From: Lytechinus pictus | Lineage: Eukaryota > Echinodermata > Echinoidea > Temnopleuroida > Toxopneustidae | NCBI RefSeq assembly: GCF_037042905.1 | Contig: NC_087254.1 | Coordinates: forward strand, 9,595,103 to 9,659,102 | Direction: 5' to 3' | Length of the DNA: 64,000 bases | Shown: piece by piece, positions 35,201 through 45,200 of the stretch | How positions within the stretch are numbered: position 1 is the stretch's first letter | How the letters are laid out: each line of letters begins with the position of its first letter | The notes under the pieces: model-generated | Databases searched by the model: none | Seen by the model: only the letters and a program-made list of their open reading frames with translations | What the model was told of the DNA's origin: nothing | Program-made: the position numbers and the translations under genes

Positions 35201-35627
35201 TTTTCAGACAGTAGTCCACTCGCAGGTCACAATCACATGCAATAATAGTGCTCTTGTTTGAAAAAATATTTTCCCCATTCATATTCTACATAATAAAGTA
35301 TACAGGGGTTATGGCGGCCATTTTGAATATCAATAAAATAAATATTTTGTCAAATGTCGCTTTTCCAATTGGTATTTCACTTCTGCACAACAACTACATG
35401 CATTTTATAGCTAATGTGTTGGCAATTTTATGATTTTCATGGGTAATTTGCATATTTTGGCGGCCATATTGGATTTTGCCAATTTGCGGAAAATGCTCAA
35501 GGTTACAAGAGTGGCATCATTCAGATTCGGAATCAGCACCCTCGAATTGACAAGAAACCATAAAAAAACATTGTATATCTAAAAAAACAAGGTTCGACCC
35601 CTTGTCTATGGGGCCTATCCTGGACTA
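32256..35627. mobile_element. Large fold-back element (3.4 kb)
   Basis: The outer about 180 bp on each side are inverted copies: TAGTCCAGGATAG, GGGGTCGAACCTTG, TCAATTCGAGGGTGCTGATT and CCTTGAGCATTTTC occur at 32256-32460 and inverted at 35430-35627. The arms are built from degenerate units of about 180-200 bp, each with a CAAAATGGCCGCC-like core; the core is mostly forward to about 34090 and mostly inverted (GGCGGCCATTTTG) from 34155. Another palindromic MITE is nested inside. No transposase is present. Confidence 0.85.
33080..33673. mobile_element. Palindromic MITE nested in the fold-back element
   Basis: Termini TTAAAGGAGAATGAAACCC and, inverted, TTTAAAGGAGAATGAAACTC. Internal arms share inverted GATCACTAGTGCCATGTAGA / CCATAGCATTAGTGATC, GAGGATCTCC-type and CACACGTACAACTCCC motifs. 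Resembles the 18506 family in design but not in sequence. Confidence 0.85.
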
Positions 35628-36464
35628 CTCCCACCTCTTCTCCTTCCCCTTCTCTGTTTAATCACCTACAATGCAAAGGAGGAAGGGAGAGGGGGGGGGG
35701 TGGGAGCAATGCATTTCTATTATACATTATACTGTCCAGACTGAAAGCAGCTGCACCATACACATGTAAATAGTTGTTAGTAATATATTTTAATTCATAT
35801 CCAATTCATATCAAATAAGTGGGTGAAAGAAAAAAAAATGAATACATAAACATGGCAAGTATAATATAACCAGGTAAATCTCCCGAAGCCATGGATGATT
35901 GTAAATATACAACTTCAACATGAAGATCTAAACTGGGTTCTGAATTGTTTTCCATTGCGTGTCACCATGGCGAGGGGGGGGGGCAAGGTAGGCAGCCACT
36001 CTTTGAATTTCCAAGAGAATACAAAGAGGTGTATAGGTTGCGTGACTCTGTATTACCCCTATAATTAAATTGGGATATAACTGGGTATTTCCTCACCTAT
36101 ATCGTAATCATGAAAAATAAGATTTATAGATCATAACTATTGATATATTGCAATTTCAATGTTGAGAATTGGGGGAAATACAGTCACATAAATTAGGACA
36201 TCATATTGAGTACTTTCTAGTTGATGTTATTGGTAAAAGGAGCAAAAACTTGATTGACTGATAAGTGAAATACCCAAAAGATCATTACTTCATATCAAAA
36301 CAAGATGTGAAAATATACGAGACAAAGAACAGTGCAATTTGCATTGTCATCAACCAACATTTTGGAGAAATCCCTGAAAATCTAATAAATTGCAATAGAT
36401 GATATATTCTTTAATCTAGTGGTGAGAGTGTATTAGAGAAATGAAACCAACTGCAATTGTTTTT
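35628..36464. other. Non-coding intergenic sequence
   Basis: No ORF or recognisable repeat apart from a G run at 35690-35702 and 35973-35982. Confidence 0.4.
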
Positions 36465-36965
36465 AAACCCCTCAAAAAAAGTTCTGCAACTCACTTTTGA
36501 GGGATGATATATTTTTTGTTACTGAAGTATAAAAAATGAAACTGGTATCATTGGAAAGCTTAATTATTCCTCTTTACAATGATGTGCCATCTGCTGTGAT
36601 AATGTCATCGTGAAACATGCAGTTATCCTGAACGTAGAGAAAAGTCAGAAGTGAAATGTTGCAAAATGCATTGTTTTTTTAAACAGGAGTCTCCATTTGT
36701 TATCATGCAGGTGACAGTGAATGCATTCAGCCCATCCTCGAAACAATTGGAAATTCGCCATTGGAAACAACAAATTTTGCAACATTTCATTTTTTACATT
36801 GCTGCATATTTATCACGTCTGTGCATTTCATGATAACTTTAGCATTACAAATGACATATGATTGAAAGAGGAATAATTATGCTCTCCATTTTACATATGA
36901 TGATGGCACACTAAGAAATTTATTAGCACTCAGAACTTGAGTTGCAGAACTTTTTTGAGGGGTTT
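36465..36965. mobile_element. TIR element, AAACCCCTCAAAAAAAGTTC family, copy 1
   Basis: Left end AAACCCCTCAAAAAAAGTTC and right end GAACTTTTTTGAGGGGTTT are inverted. GGAATAATTATGCTC-type segments near the right mirror AAGCTTAATTATTCCTC near the left. A second, diverged copy lies at 38118-39010. Confidence 0.8.
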
Positions 36966-37010
36966 ATATAAGAACCATTATTTCTCACATCAATAACTCT
37001 GGGCCTTTTC

Positions 37011-37373
37011 ACACATAAATCTTGAATCATCATTGTAATAATGATTGCAATTTGTCTTTAGAATCATCGGACACCTTTCACATGCTCACTCGAAAACTGT
37101 GATTTGAATTCGAATTCCAGAGTGAAGGCGGTATGTGTCCTTGGTGACTTGTCAATCAAAGCACTGCATCGCAAATACAAACTACGATGAGTGCTTGACA
37201 AACTTAACTGGAATTCACCTCCAGAGTAGAATTTGAATTTGTGATTGTGATTAACATTCGTGATTCTAATCACGTTCTCGTTTGGTTTCACACGTGCTAA
37301 AAATTTGTAATAAGCCTTATTTTTCACTGGAATCTTCATTCAAATTATAATATTTTTACTGTGTGAAAGGGCG
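37011..37373. mobile_element. TIR element with CCTTTTCACAC termini
   Basis: Left GGGCCTTTTCACACATAAAT and right ACTGTGTGAAAGGGCGG are inverted. The interior has internally inverted segments (TGGAATTC / GAATTCGAATTCCA). About 360 bp, no coding capacity. Confidence 0.65.
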
Positions 37374-38117
37374 GTCTGTTATCTCAAATAAAAGGATATA
37401 TGAAATACTGAATATTTAATGACAAAAACCTTTGTAATAGAACATGTTGCTTTCTCATACTTGCCTAGCATATGACAAAATGTTACTTGAAAAATAGAAA
37501 TAACATAAACATGATCACAGGAATTTTATTTGTGGTCATCTGTACTCAGAAAGAATGACACATGTACTACAGTATTTTATTGATCGAATAAAGAGTTGTT
37601 CTTGAAGATAGTGTCATTTGGAAGTGATGTTTCCATTCCCGGGTTCAAATAATTTTGGCGAGGAAGAAAACAAGACCGGTCCTGAGGCAGCCTTGACCTC
37701 GGCCGGAGTCACATGTTAAAATTCGATGGGAGAAGGCTTTGTATGGAAGCCTCGTGTCTCAAAACTCCCTGCTGCAAAAATCTTTATCACAAAAACAATT
37801 AGGCCCACATTCCATCTTCTCTTTTAACTAAAATCCAACAAACATAAATGCAAATTAGAAATACATTTTTCAATTAAAATCTTTTTCTTTCATAGAAGTA
37901 TTGTACACATTACCACAATTAATCATTTATACAAAGATACAAGGGTGAAGAAACTAAATCTACATTTATATAAAATTTATAATAAATAATTATAATACAC
38001 AAATAGAGTGGTATATAATTCACAACATCTTTTGGAATTCAAAAGGCACCTAGTTTCAGCCATACACCTTATCTTTTCAATGAATACAATCATCATTAAA
38101 AAGATTTTGAAAATAAC

Positions 38118-39010
38118 TCCCTAAAAATAAAGTTCCGCAACTAAAGTTTGAGGGATGATAATATAATTTTCATTACTGAACTATTACAAGTGAAACTGGT
38201 ATCATTGGAAAGCTTTATTATTCCTCTTTCAAATGATGAGCCAGTCGTTGTGATTTCAAAATCATGGAATGTTCAATCGCCCAGAATATTAGACAAAGTA
38301 AAAAGCGTTTAGATGCAAAATGCATTATTTTCTAAATAAGTCTCAATTTCTCTTGAATTTGCATAACCGATATCTTGTTTGAAGTGGAGCTTTCATAAAT
38401 GTTAAATGTTCAACAAACAAAGAAACCAATATATCAAACTAGTTGAATAAGCTAAACCTTATGAAAATTGACAGGGTTCAACATTAATCCAAACATATTA
38501 AATTCACTATGCAAATGAGAAAACATCTTTTGTGGACTTTTGCATATTACATCAACATAATTCAATGTAAATCCACCTTCAAATTCACTATTGAAAACCA
38601 TGATTTTGCAAATATTTCATTTTTTCATTGCTGCCTATTATATCCGGACTATCCATTCCATGATTATATTGGTATAACAAATAACATATCATTGTAATGG
38701 GGAATAGTTACACCTTCTAATTATACCACATTTAAGCCATATTGGTTTCAAAATTGGCCCCCAATTTGGTTTTACCACAAGCAGTGATCACCCGCCAATC
38801 TTCGATCATGCCCCTGGCCTTAAAGAAAAACTTGAATTTTGAAAATTGGCATACATTGTAATTAATGAATGATCATTGCCGAATGCTTCAAGAATGTTTT
38901 GAGGCGCTAGCTAGTTAGAAGTCACATTAATCACAGAGATATTCATATATGACAGAGCAGGAAAAAATAATTACCCCTCAAACTTGAATTGCAGAAATTC
39001 AGTAAGGGGA
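38118..39010. mobile_element. TIR element, second copy of the 36465 family
   Basis: Starts CCCTAAAAATAAAGTTCCGC, ends CAGAAATTCAGTAAGGGG. It shares AAACTGGTATCATTGGAAAG and TTATTATTCCTCTTTCAAATGATG with copy 1. It is longer and more diverged than copy 1. Confidence 0.7.
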
Positions 39011-39178
39011 AGTATACCTATCTTAATACCAGAGCAAAAACAAAGTAGGACCCAATGAAAAATCTTCAGAAACATACAAACAAATCAACTCACATACACG
39101 TAGGAGATTACTGATATACATAACGCAACTAATGGTGCATTGAACACATACATTTAAAGGGACCAAAAATAGCATGTT

Positions 39179-39430
39179 ATATGGGGAAAATAATTTACCT
39201 TTTTAAAATGAAAATTGTGATACATGTAGCTATTGATATATAATTCAGAAGATTATAATTTTACCCTTTTCACCCTTTTTCATTTTTTTTCTTGGTCATG
39301 GACAATTTAGGAGGGGGTCATAACATAGCAAATTATATGGGAAAACTCATTTACCTTCTTAAAATGAAAATTGTGATACATGTAGCTATTGATATATAAT
39401 TCAGAAGATTATAATTTTACCCTTTTCACC
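39179..39430. repeat. Direct repeat of about 92 bp separated by about 65 bp
   Basis: Copies at 39179-39271 and 39337-39430 are almost identical (AAAATGAAAATTGTGATACA, TGTAGCTATTGATATATAAT, TTACCCTTTTCACCC). Confidence 0.85.
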
Positions 39431-39609
39431 CATAAATGGTGCGAGTAAATGCAACAAAATACAGCAATTTTGAATTATCACTATTTTAATGACCCTTTCC
39501 TTTCATAATACAGGGAAGAGCCAGAACATATATTAACTGGTGATAAAACAATATGCACATCACTTGTTTATCCTGAGAGAATTGCTATTTTTCATATATG
39601 TTGGCTGCA

Positions 39610-39918
39610 ACTCTATGGCCCACATTCTGAGGGCCAACTCAACTTTAATAGACCATGGTCTAACTCTGTGCTAAAATTGTAGGAAGCCAAAAATGTTAAA
39701 ATTGTATTATGTTACTTATGTTGCTTTTCCCATGTTCTTAGGTGAAGAAAACTATTTCACTCATTACTTCCGATAGTATATGAGCATCAAATGCGATGAG
39801 AAATTAATTTACTAGTATGTGAGATTAACCAGTGTCAGAATTAGCTTTCCGTAGCTTGACCAAAATTTTAGTCCAGAGTTTAAATCAAACTTGAGTTCAG
39901 AATACGGGCTTATGGAAT
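39610..39918. mobile_element. TIR element, GGCCCGTATTCTGA family, copy 1
   Basis: Left end GGCCCACATTCTGAGGGCC and right end TTGAGTTCAGAATACGGGC are inverted. AGACCATGGTCTAACTCTGTG follows the left end. A better copy is at 55889-56192. Confidence 0.65.
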
Positions 39919-40158
39919 TTTGCATTAAATTGTAAACATGAATCCTTTCCATCCGTCTAAATTCAGCTATAAATCTATCCTATCATTTGCAAAGTCTTAC
40001 TTGCAAACATCTATTATTTGACTACTGCTATCTACCATTCCTTCTATATACCTAACTACCTTGCCGGCTAATGATCTTTTTCAAATCTAGATCTTGCTGC
40101 ATTTAGCCAGTCACAGATAGAATAGAGCACCTTGCGGTACAAACTGAGGGAACAGTAT

Positions 40159-40566
40159 TTAGTTGAAGGCACTCGTACTACCGGTCTCTGCCATGCGAGG
40201 ATCCTTGATGCGTTTTAACCTCTCAAAGTGGGCCGCGCGGAGTAACCTGTTGACGTGACAGTAGCACGTCTCCGAAGTCTCGTGGACGACGTCCGGGAGG
40301 GGGCCCAGGGATGGGTGTTGGGAGGACGGGAGAATGCCCGCATCCTTCAGGAGAACAGGATGATGATGATGATGATGGAAGGATGGTGTGGTAGTAGATG
40401 GAGGAGAAGGGGATGGGTTGTGGTGTTGGTACCCATGCCTATCTAGATGGGTGTTATGTAAGGCTGCTGTGATGTCGGCACTGTTGTGTGAGGGTGGAAG
40501 ACAATAGCAAGCAGTGCTGCCAGCCTGAGGACTTGTTGCTAGGGGAGACGTTGAGGATGATGCTGC
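40159..40566 (-). CDS. VCF1: VCF1-like gene, coding exon 4 and stop
   Basis: 408 nt after TTTTAG, coding a Ser/Pro/His-rich region (HHHHHHPVLLKDAGILP), the conserved-looking helix NRLLRAAHFERLKRI and the C-terminus ETGSTSAFN. GC content is well above the flanking DNA, supporting it as coding. Confidence 0.7.
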   Translation of the reverse strand, partial: AASSSTSPLATSPQAGSTACYCLPPSHNSADITAALHNTHLDRHGYQHHNPSPSPPSTTTPSFHHHHHHPVLLKDAGILPSSQHPSLGPLPDVVHETSETCYCHVNRLLRAAHFERLKRIKDPRMAETGSTSAFN

Positions 40567-43500
40567 CTAAAATGAAAAAAATAATCACAATATTTCACAA
40601 TTCAGCAAAATTCATCACAAAGTTAACTATGTATATCTAACTCATTGTGCATTCGTTTGAACAAATAAAGAATATCTTAGACTATTTCCTCAATGTAGAG
40701 CAAATACTGTACACTGAAACTGATTCTCAGTTTGAATTCATTGTTTTGGTCCAAAGAGTTATGTTAAAAGTTCTGTACTTTCTTAGTGTATGTTAAAAAT
40801 AAAGGGGGGAGGCAAGAACAAACAAATACTACTCAACAAATTTGTTTTCCATAGCAGCCATCACATTTATCAGTATCACTTTGTCTAATTTTCAGTTAGG
40901 CTCTACCCATTTAGTCAAATATCCATATGCTCACACCACTTAGTCTACTTGATAAGATGAACTGCTTTTGAACAAAGTTTTGATTTGACGAAGTGCAAAA
41001 CAATTTGAAGACAAAGTGGAAATCCTGGGCATTAAATGGGTATTAAATTAACACTTGTGTAGACCAAACAAAAATGAGAACAAACTGATACATGTAGAAG
41101 ACCAAAAGGGTTTAGCCCACATACGTAGTTGTATTAGATTAAATTGAGAGTGTAACAAATGTATTTGAACTATCTGACAGGTAGACCAACTGCTTGTAGA
41201 TCAAGATTGTATAAATAATAAAATAATAGGCCTGTAGGATTTGTTTAGCGCACCGTCGCACGTATCCACCTAGTTAGGTGCTCAAGGCGCTCCTGTATTC
41301 CCCCTGATAAGTGCTCACAGCATTTTGGGAATTACATAATAACAATAATAACGGCATATTTACCCAGGGTAGCCACTTCAGTTCCGAAAACTGTTCTCCC
41401 AGTGGGCCCTGCTATTATCATTACCCCGGTTTTAGCACAGCTACCTTGATCGGGCGCTCGAGCATTCAAGGAATTTCTTCCTACCGGGTACCCATTCACC
41501 TCACCTGGGTCGAGTGCAGCACAAATAAATATAAAAATAAGTATAAATTTCTTGCCGAAGGAAATTACGCCATGGCTGGGATTCGAACCCACGACCCTCT
41601 GTTTCAAAGTCCGGAGACTAATCCACTGGGCCACAACGGTCCTGGGGGGCACTTACATTGACGAGTGGATACCATGCGCGACAAAAAAACCACGTAAAAA
41701 GGATGTCTTTTTCAAGATAGGCCACTTTACATACGTAACGTAATAAGGGTGTCAAATACACTAAAATAATGAAAAAAGGGTCTCTATTTTTACTAGAAAG
41801 CTACGTGTTTAGGGTAAAATTTGAGAGGGTATAAAAAATTAAGACGAAAATGTTTTATAAAGGATGCACTTTTTGCCCCAAGAGTCAACACTACGTGTTT
41901 AGAGTACGATTTGCGCGAGGTGTGGGGAAGTGGGGCTGTACTAAACCCCATGTTAGTAGGTAAAGGTAAAACCGACGACCGACGTTGTCCGTGACATAAC
42001 AATTGAAATATCGCTATACATGTACTTGTTTAGGGGCTCAATTAAGGGAATACTTGCCAAGAGTATTGTTTTGTTTCCAATACTTGTTAAGGGTAGGGTT
42101 TCACACGCCAAAACTTGTTAAGGGTGCATTTTCAGAATATGGAAAAAACCTGTTTAGGGTGCTTTTCGAGACCCCATGGTCGCGCATGGTATCCACTCGT
42201 CAATGGAAGTGGCCCCCCCACGGGACAACTCTCCACGCTACCAATTACTTCCTGCTGGTACCCATTTACCTCACCTGGGTTGAGTGCAGCACAATGTGAG
42301 TAAATTTCTTGCTGAAGAGGAAAACACGCCATTGCTGGGAATCAAACCCACGTCCCTCAGATTGAAAGACAAGTGTCTTAACCACTAGACCACGATGCCC
42401 CCACTACCCTAATACTAACCTGTGAGTGGTGTGGCTCCCCTGTCCCATCTGCTGGGCTTTCATATAATTCTTGATGCGGATGAGACCTAAACAGAAAGAA
42501 AATCACAAATAAAATAATTACAAGAAAATTAGGAAGAATAAGGAGGAGGTGGAGAAGGAAAAGGAGGGGGAAGAGGAGAAGAAGACAAAGATAAAGGCAA
42601 ATGTGAAGGCAATGGAGGAGGAGGAGAAAGAGGAGGAAGAGAAGGTGGAGGAGGAGGAGAAGAAGTGGAAGGAGAAGGAATAGAAAGGAAGAAGAATATA
42701 AAATTATAGTACATTTATCTAGATACTAAAACTAACCTTTCAAAGTTATATTCTCTCCTCTTTGTTCTGGGTAAAATATCTTCCCCATCTTCGTCTCTGC
42801 TCCGAGAGCGTTTTTGACTGAAATAAATAAAACAAAATGTAAAACATGTAAAATATTGATTTTGTACTATCACTGCTTCCAAAAACAAGATTAAAATGTT
42901 AGTTTCTTTGTATTCATCGTGTTCTTTTATCAATATCTGGCAAAAAACATATTTTTGCTGTTTTATTTGTATGTTAGATGCCTACCTCAAGCGAAGTTCG
43001 TGCAGGCTCCACTCAACTTCACTACCGCTCCACCTACCCGAAGTGTAGCGGTAGTGAAGTGGAGTGGAGCCTGCACGAACTTCGCTCGAGATAGTTAGAT
43101 GCCGTGCTACAGCCTACAGTCCTACACAGCAGGGGCCAGGGCCCACAGGGAGTGGGAGAACAGTTTCAGAACTAAAGTAAAGAGACTACCTTGGCCTTGG
43201 GTAAATATACTGTCATTGATTAGACCATGGACCTAGTATTATTATTATTATAAATAATGAAAAAAAGAAGTTTGTGTCTGAATCAACAAAACCACAAAAA
43301 AGGTGCAACAAAGGCAAAGCCAAACAGGTTCTAAATGGGAAGTCTAAATGAAAGACAACAATAAATTTTTTGGGGGAGATCTTATGATATGAAGACATTG
43401 AAGTACCGTATTTGTTTGCCCATGATACATGTCACCAGAGATAGACTTGTAGACAGCTGGCAGCCGTCTGTTTTGAGGAGTTTTTAAAATTTTTTTTTTT

Positions 43501-44394
43501 TTTTAATTCTCCGTTGGTGAGTGAAGACAACGGAGTTCAGCTGAACAACCAACATAACAGAGACCGAAGCTTTTGGTCTAATAGACTTGCTGCCCTGCTT
43601 GGGCTTGGGGCTTGGCACAGCTTCAGGAAGAAGCCTGTGGACGTGGGCTAGCCGTATCCGCATGCCAATCGTGCAGTCATGCCAATGGCAATGCAATAAG
43701 AGAAAATATGGGCGAGGCAGTCAACTGGTTTTCGCCCAGCGTCGTACGACGTAGAACGTAAGGGTCGTGTGCAAAAATTGCCAACTTCCATGGAAACAGA
43801 GGCCCAAGCGATCTTGAGCTCAAATCACGGACGGTTCTTCCGCAAATTAGCGGGCGTCCGCATTAGAACGTAGGATTTGTCAACAGCCGTCAACAGCCAA
43901 TCAGATCGCTTGTAGAGTGAGCAAGCTGAGCCGATGTAAACATTCGCCCATCGCGTGCATATGCACATGTTGTACTCTACTCTGACTACACTGCACTGAT
44001 AGCTGAAAGCTTCAAAACGATCCGGCCGCGATCAGCGATTTGCGAAACTGCTTACAAGCGAGAGTTGAGCGCGACGGACGCACGAACCAAGAGATCGTTC
44101 TACGTCGTTGATAGCGTCGTACGACGCTGGGCGAAAACACACTAGTGACTGACTGTGACTGCAGAGAATCGAGACGCGATCCCAGGCTATCCCAGTGCCA
44201 CTCCGCAGTGCAGTGCAGAGCTAACTTCCGATAACCACCTTTAAATTTCACCTAGCCAGATGCAGATATAATTTTATTCACCGGATGAATGCTCTTTTTC
44301 ATTACCATTGGAAAGAGTTTAAGTAGCTCATGATGCTATCTAATATAAGCAATTACCTGGCTTTCGTGAGAGTCATCTCCCTTCTGAAATTCAT
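40159..44394 (-). CDS. VCF1: VCP nuclear cofactor (VCF1/FAM104)-like protein, 4 coding exons
   Basis: Joined minus-strand exons 44394-44357, 42817-42737, 42486-42420 and 40566-40159 give 594 nt and 197 residues. Junction phases agree (2, 2, 0), all introns are GT-AG, and an in-frame TAA lies 12 nt upstream of the ATG. The N-terminus has basic, Asp/Glu-spaced nuclear-signal-like clusters (QKRSRSRDEDGED, RTKRREY). The middle is Pro/Ser/His-rich and disordered (six His). Near the C-terminus CHVNRLLRAAHFERLKRI forms an amphipathic helix. Basic N-terminus, disordered centre and N-x-x-L-x-x-A-H-F helix match my recollection of VCF1/VCF2, small nuclear proteins that bind p97/VCP through that helix. 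Head to head with GRWD1. Length is near family size; assignment rests on short motifs, so an unrelated nuclear protein remains possible. Confidence 0.65.
40885..41120. repeat. GGTCTA/TAGTCTA fold-back array, copy 2
   Basis: TTTGTCTAATTTTCAGTTAG, ACCCATTTAGTCAAATATCC and CACTTAGTCTACTTG on the left; inverted GTAGACCAAACAAAAATG and TGTAGAAGACCAAAAGG on the right. Shorter and more degenerate than the copy at 16085. Confidence 0.6.
41337..41641 (-). mobile_element. tRNA-derived SINE (type 2), full-length copy
   Basis: Minus-strand head CCCAGTGGATTAGTCTCCGG with a perfect box B GGTTCGAATCC, then the shared body and GGGTAAATATGCCGTTATTATT tail. A small insertion (AAATAAATATAAAAATAAGT) interrupts the body at 41522-41543. 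It lies in intron 3 of the VCF1-like gene. Confidence 0.88.
41642..42221. mobile_element. TIR element inserted beside SINE copies
   Basis: About 40-bp inverted termini: CACTTACATTGACGAGTGGA...CCATGCGCGAC on the left and the inverse at 42178-42214. The interior has short motifs repeated with drift (TGTTTAGGGT, CTTGTTAAGGGT at 41805-42160). No coding frame. Confidence 0.75.
42228..42402 (-). mobile_element. tRNA-derived SINE (type 2 body), variant head
   Basis: The body matches the other copies (CCCAGGTGAGGTAAATGGGT, TGTGCTGCACTCAACCC). The tRNA head differs: GTGGTCTAGTGGTTAAGACA with box B GGTTTGATTCC. It ends 18 bp from exon 3 of the VCF1-like gene. Confidence 0.8.
42420..42486 (-). CDS. VCF1: VCF1-like gene, coding exon 3
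   Basis: 67 nt after TGTTTAG, coding SHPHQELYESPADGTGEPHH and SQ; donor ACAG|GTTAGT. Phase links exon 2 to exon 4 without a stop. Confidence 0.6.
42535..42690. repeat. Purine-rich AGG/GAA tract
   Basis: About 155 bp almost purely A and G on the + strand, between exons 3 and 2 of the VCF1-like gene; on that gene's strand it is a polypyrimidine tract. Confidence 0.9.
42737..42817 (-). CDS. VCF1: VCF1-like gene, coding exon 2
   Basis: 81 nt after ATTTATTTCAG, coding the basic segment QKRSRSRDEDGEDILPRT then KRREYNFE; donor AAAG|GTTAGT. It holds both nuclear-localisation-like clusters. Confidence 0.65.
42981..43100. mobile_element. Hairpin-forming palindromic MITE (about 115 bp)
   Basis: Left arm CGAAGTTCGTGCAGGCTCC, ACTTCACTACCGCT and right arm AGCGGTAGTGAAGT, GGAGCCTGCACGAACTTCG are inverted with few mismatches, around a short loop (CCACCTACCCGAAGTGT). 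In intron 1 of the VCF1-like gene. Confidence 0.8.
43433..43600. repeat. Dispersed repeat shared with 49310-49715
   Basis: GTAGACAGCTGGCAGCCGTC, TTTTGAGGAG, CAACGGAGTTCAGCTGAACA and AACAGAGACCGAAGCTTTTG recur with mismatches at 49313-49350 and 49625-49705, where about 275 bp separates the two halves. Confidence 0.75.
43728..44137. mobile_element. TIR element next to the bidirectional promoter
   Basis: Termini TTTTCGCCCAGCGTCGTACG and, inverted, CGTACGACGCTGGGCGAAAA, with further inverted GTAGAACG / CGTTCTAC. The 410-bp GC-richer interior has no ORF of note. It lies in intron 1 of the VCF1-like gene, 220 bp from its exon 1. Confidence 0.85.
44357..44394 (-). CDS. VCF1: VCF1-like gene, coding exon 1
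   Basis: 38 nt coding MNFRREMTLTKA plus two bases; donor AG|GTAATT on the minus strand. The upstream in-frame TAA fixes the start. Confidence 0.6.
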
Positions 44395-44977
44395 TTGCTG
44401 ATCTTAGTTAGTTGATGTTGCTAACTTTACCGCTACGTACACGTATACGATCGCTACCGGGCGCGGCCGGCGACGCGGGCGTACGTACTGTACTGCAGCT
44501 GGTCGTATGCATATTTGTTTACAATCGAGGTGACCCATCGATGACCTTCAAACAGCTGTCTCGTCTTGTTTCGCTGGGCCACAAGTTTGCGGTGCTGCAT
44601 TTGCAAACTATCGGCACGGACAAAAGTTGCAGCGAATAAATTACAGATATTACCGACAACACGTGTTAACAGTTTTACATGCAGTCATCATAGAGATGCT
44701 GTGCCAGTGAAGTGCAAATGTGCCACGGTCCCAGTAAATCTACATCTACTGCGGACGAAAAGCTAAGGGATGCTTCTTAACTCATTTTACAAGCTTGAGC
44801 ATTATTTTACTAAACAGTCTTTGGACGTTACATGTACTCACTCAAGTTGACTGCTCACAGACAGTAGCATTGTTACTGAAAATATTCGGACCTGCAGTGC
44901 AGTCGAGTGCAGACGGACTGAAAAATCCTTCCGTTCGGAGGTGTTTTGTTCCTTTTTTTGTCAGTTTTAAAGTGAAA
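44395..44977. promoter_or_regulatory. Putative bidirectional promoter between VCF1-like and GRWD1 genes
   Basis: 583 bp separate the two opposed start codons. A CpG-rich patch at about 44435-44500 (CGGGCGCGGCCGGCGACGCG) lies inside and there is no obvious TATA box. Both 5'UTRs must fit here unless non-coding exons exist. Shared regulation is an inference from geometry. Confidence 0.55.
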
Positions 44978-45200
44978 ATGTCTGACCAAGAAACGGAAGG
45001 AGAGGAGATCATGGAGGTGGTGGATCCGGATAAAGATGATGGTGATGAAGTGGAATATGAAGATGGAGAAGGATCGAGTGGAAGTCAGAGGCAAGAAACA
45101 AAAGTTTATCTCCCTGGCCGACATGATGAGGAGATGGGTGATGATGAGGAACTTGTCAAAGATGAATCTGCCTATCACATGTACCACCAAGCTCAAACAG
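44978..45200 (+). CDS. GRWD1: GRWD1 coding exon 1
   Basis: 223 nt coding residues 1-74: an acidic start ([20 protein letters not shown]), YLPGR, and [13 protein letters not shown], the lead into the histone-binding N-terminal domain. Donor ACAG|GTTGAG. Frame is open upstream to 44795 but the ATG at 44978 gives the family N-terminus. Confidence 0.9.

Noticed and set aside
41311-41661. 116-codon open frame (similar at 14844-15233)
   Set aside because: Both frames translate the type 2 SINE, which is why they resemble each other.
44795-44977. Upstream in-frame extension of GRWD1 exon 1
   Set aside because: The frame is open to 44795, but the family N-terminus and context fit the ATG at 44978; the upstream part is most likely 5'UTR.
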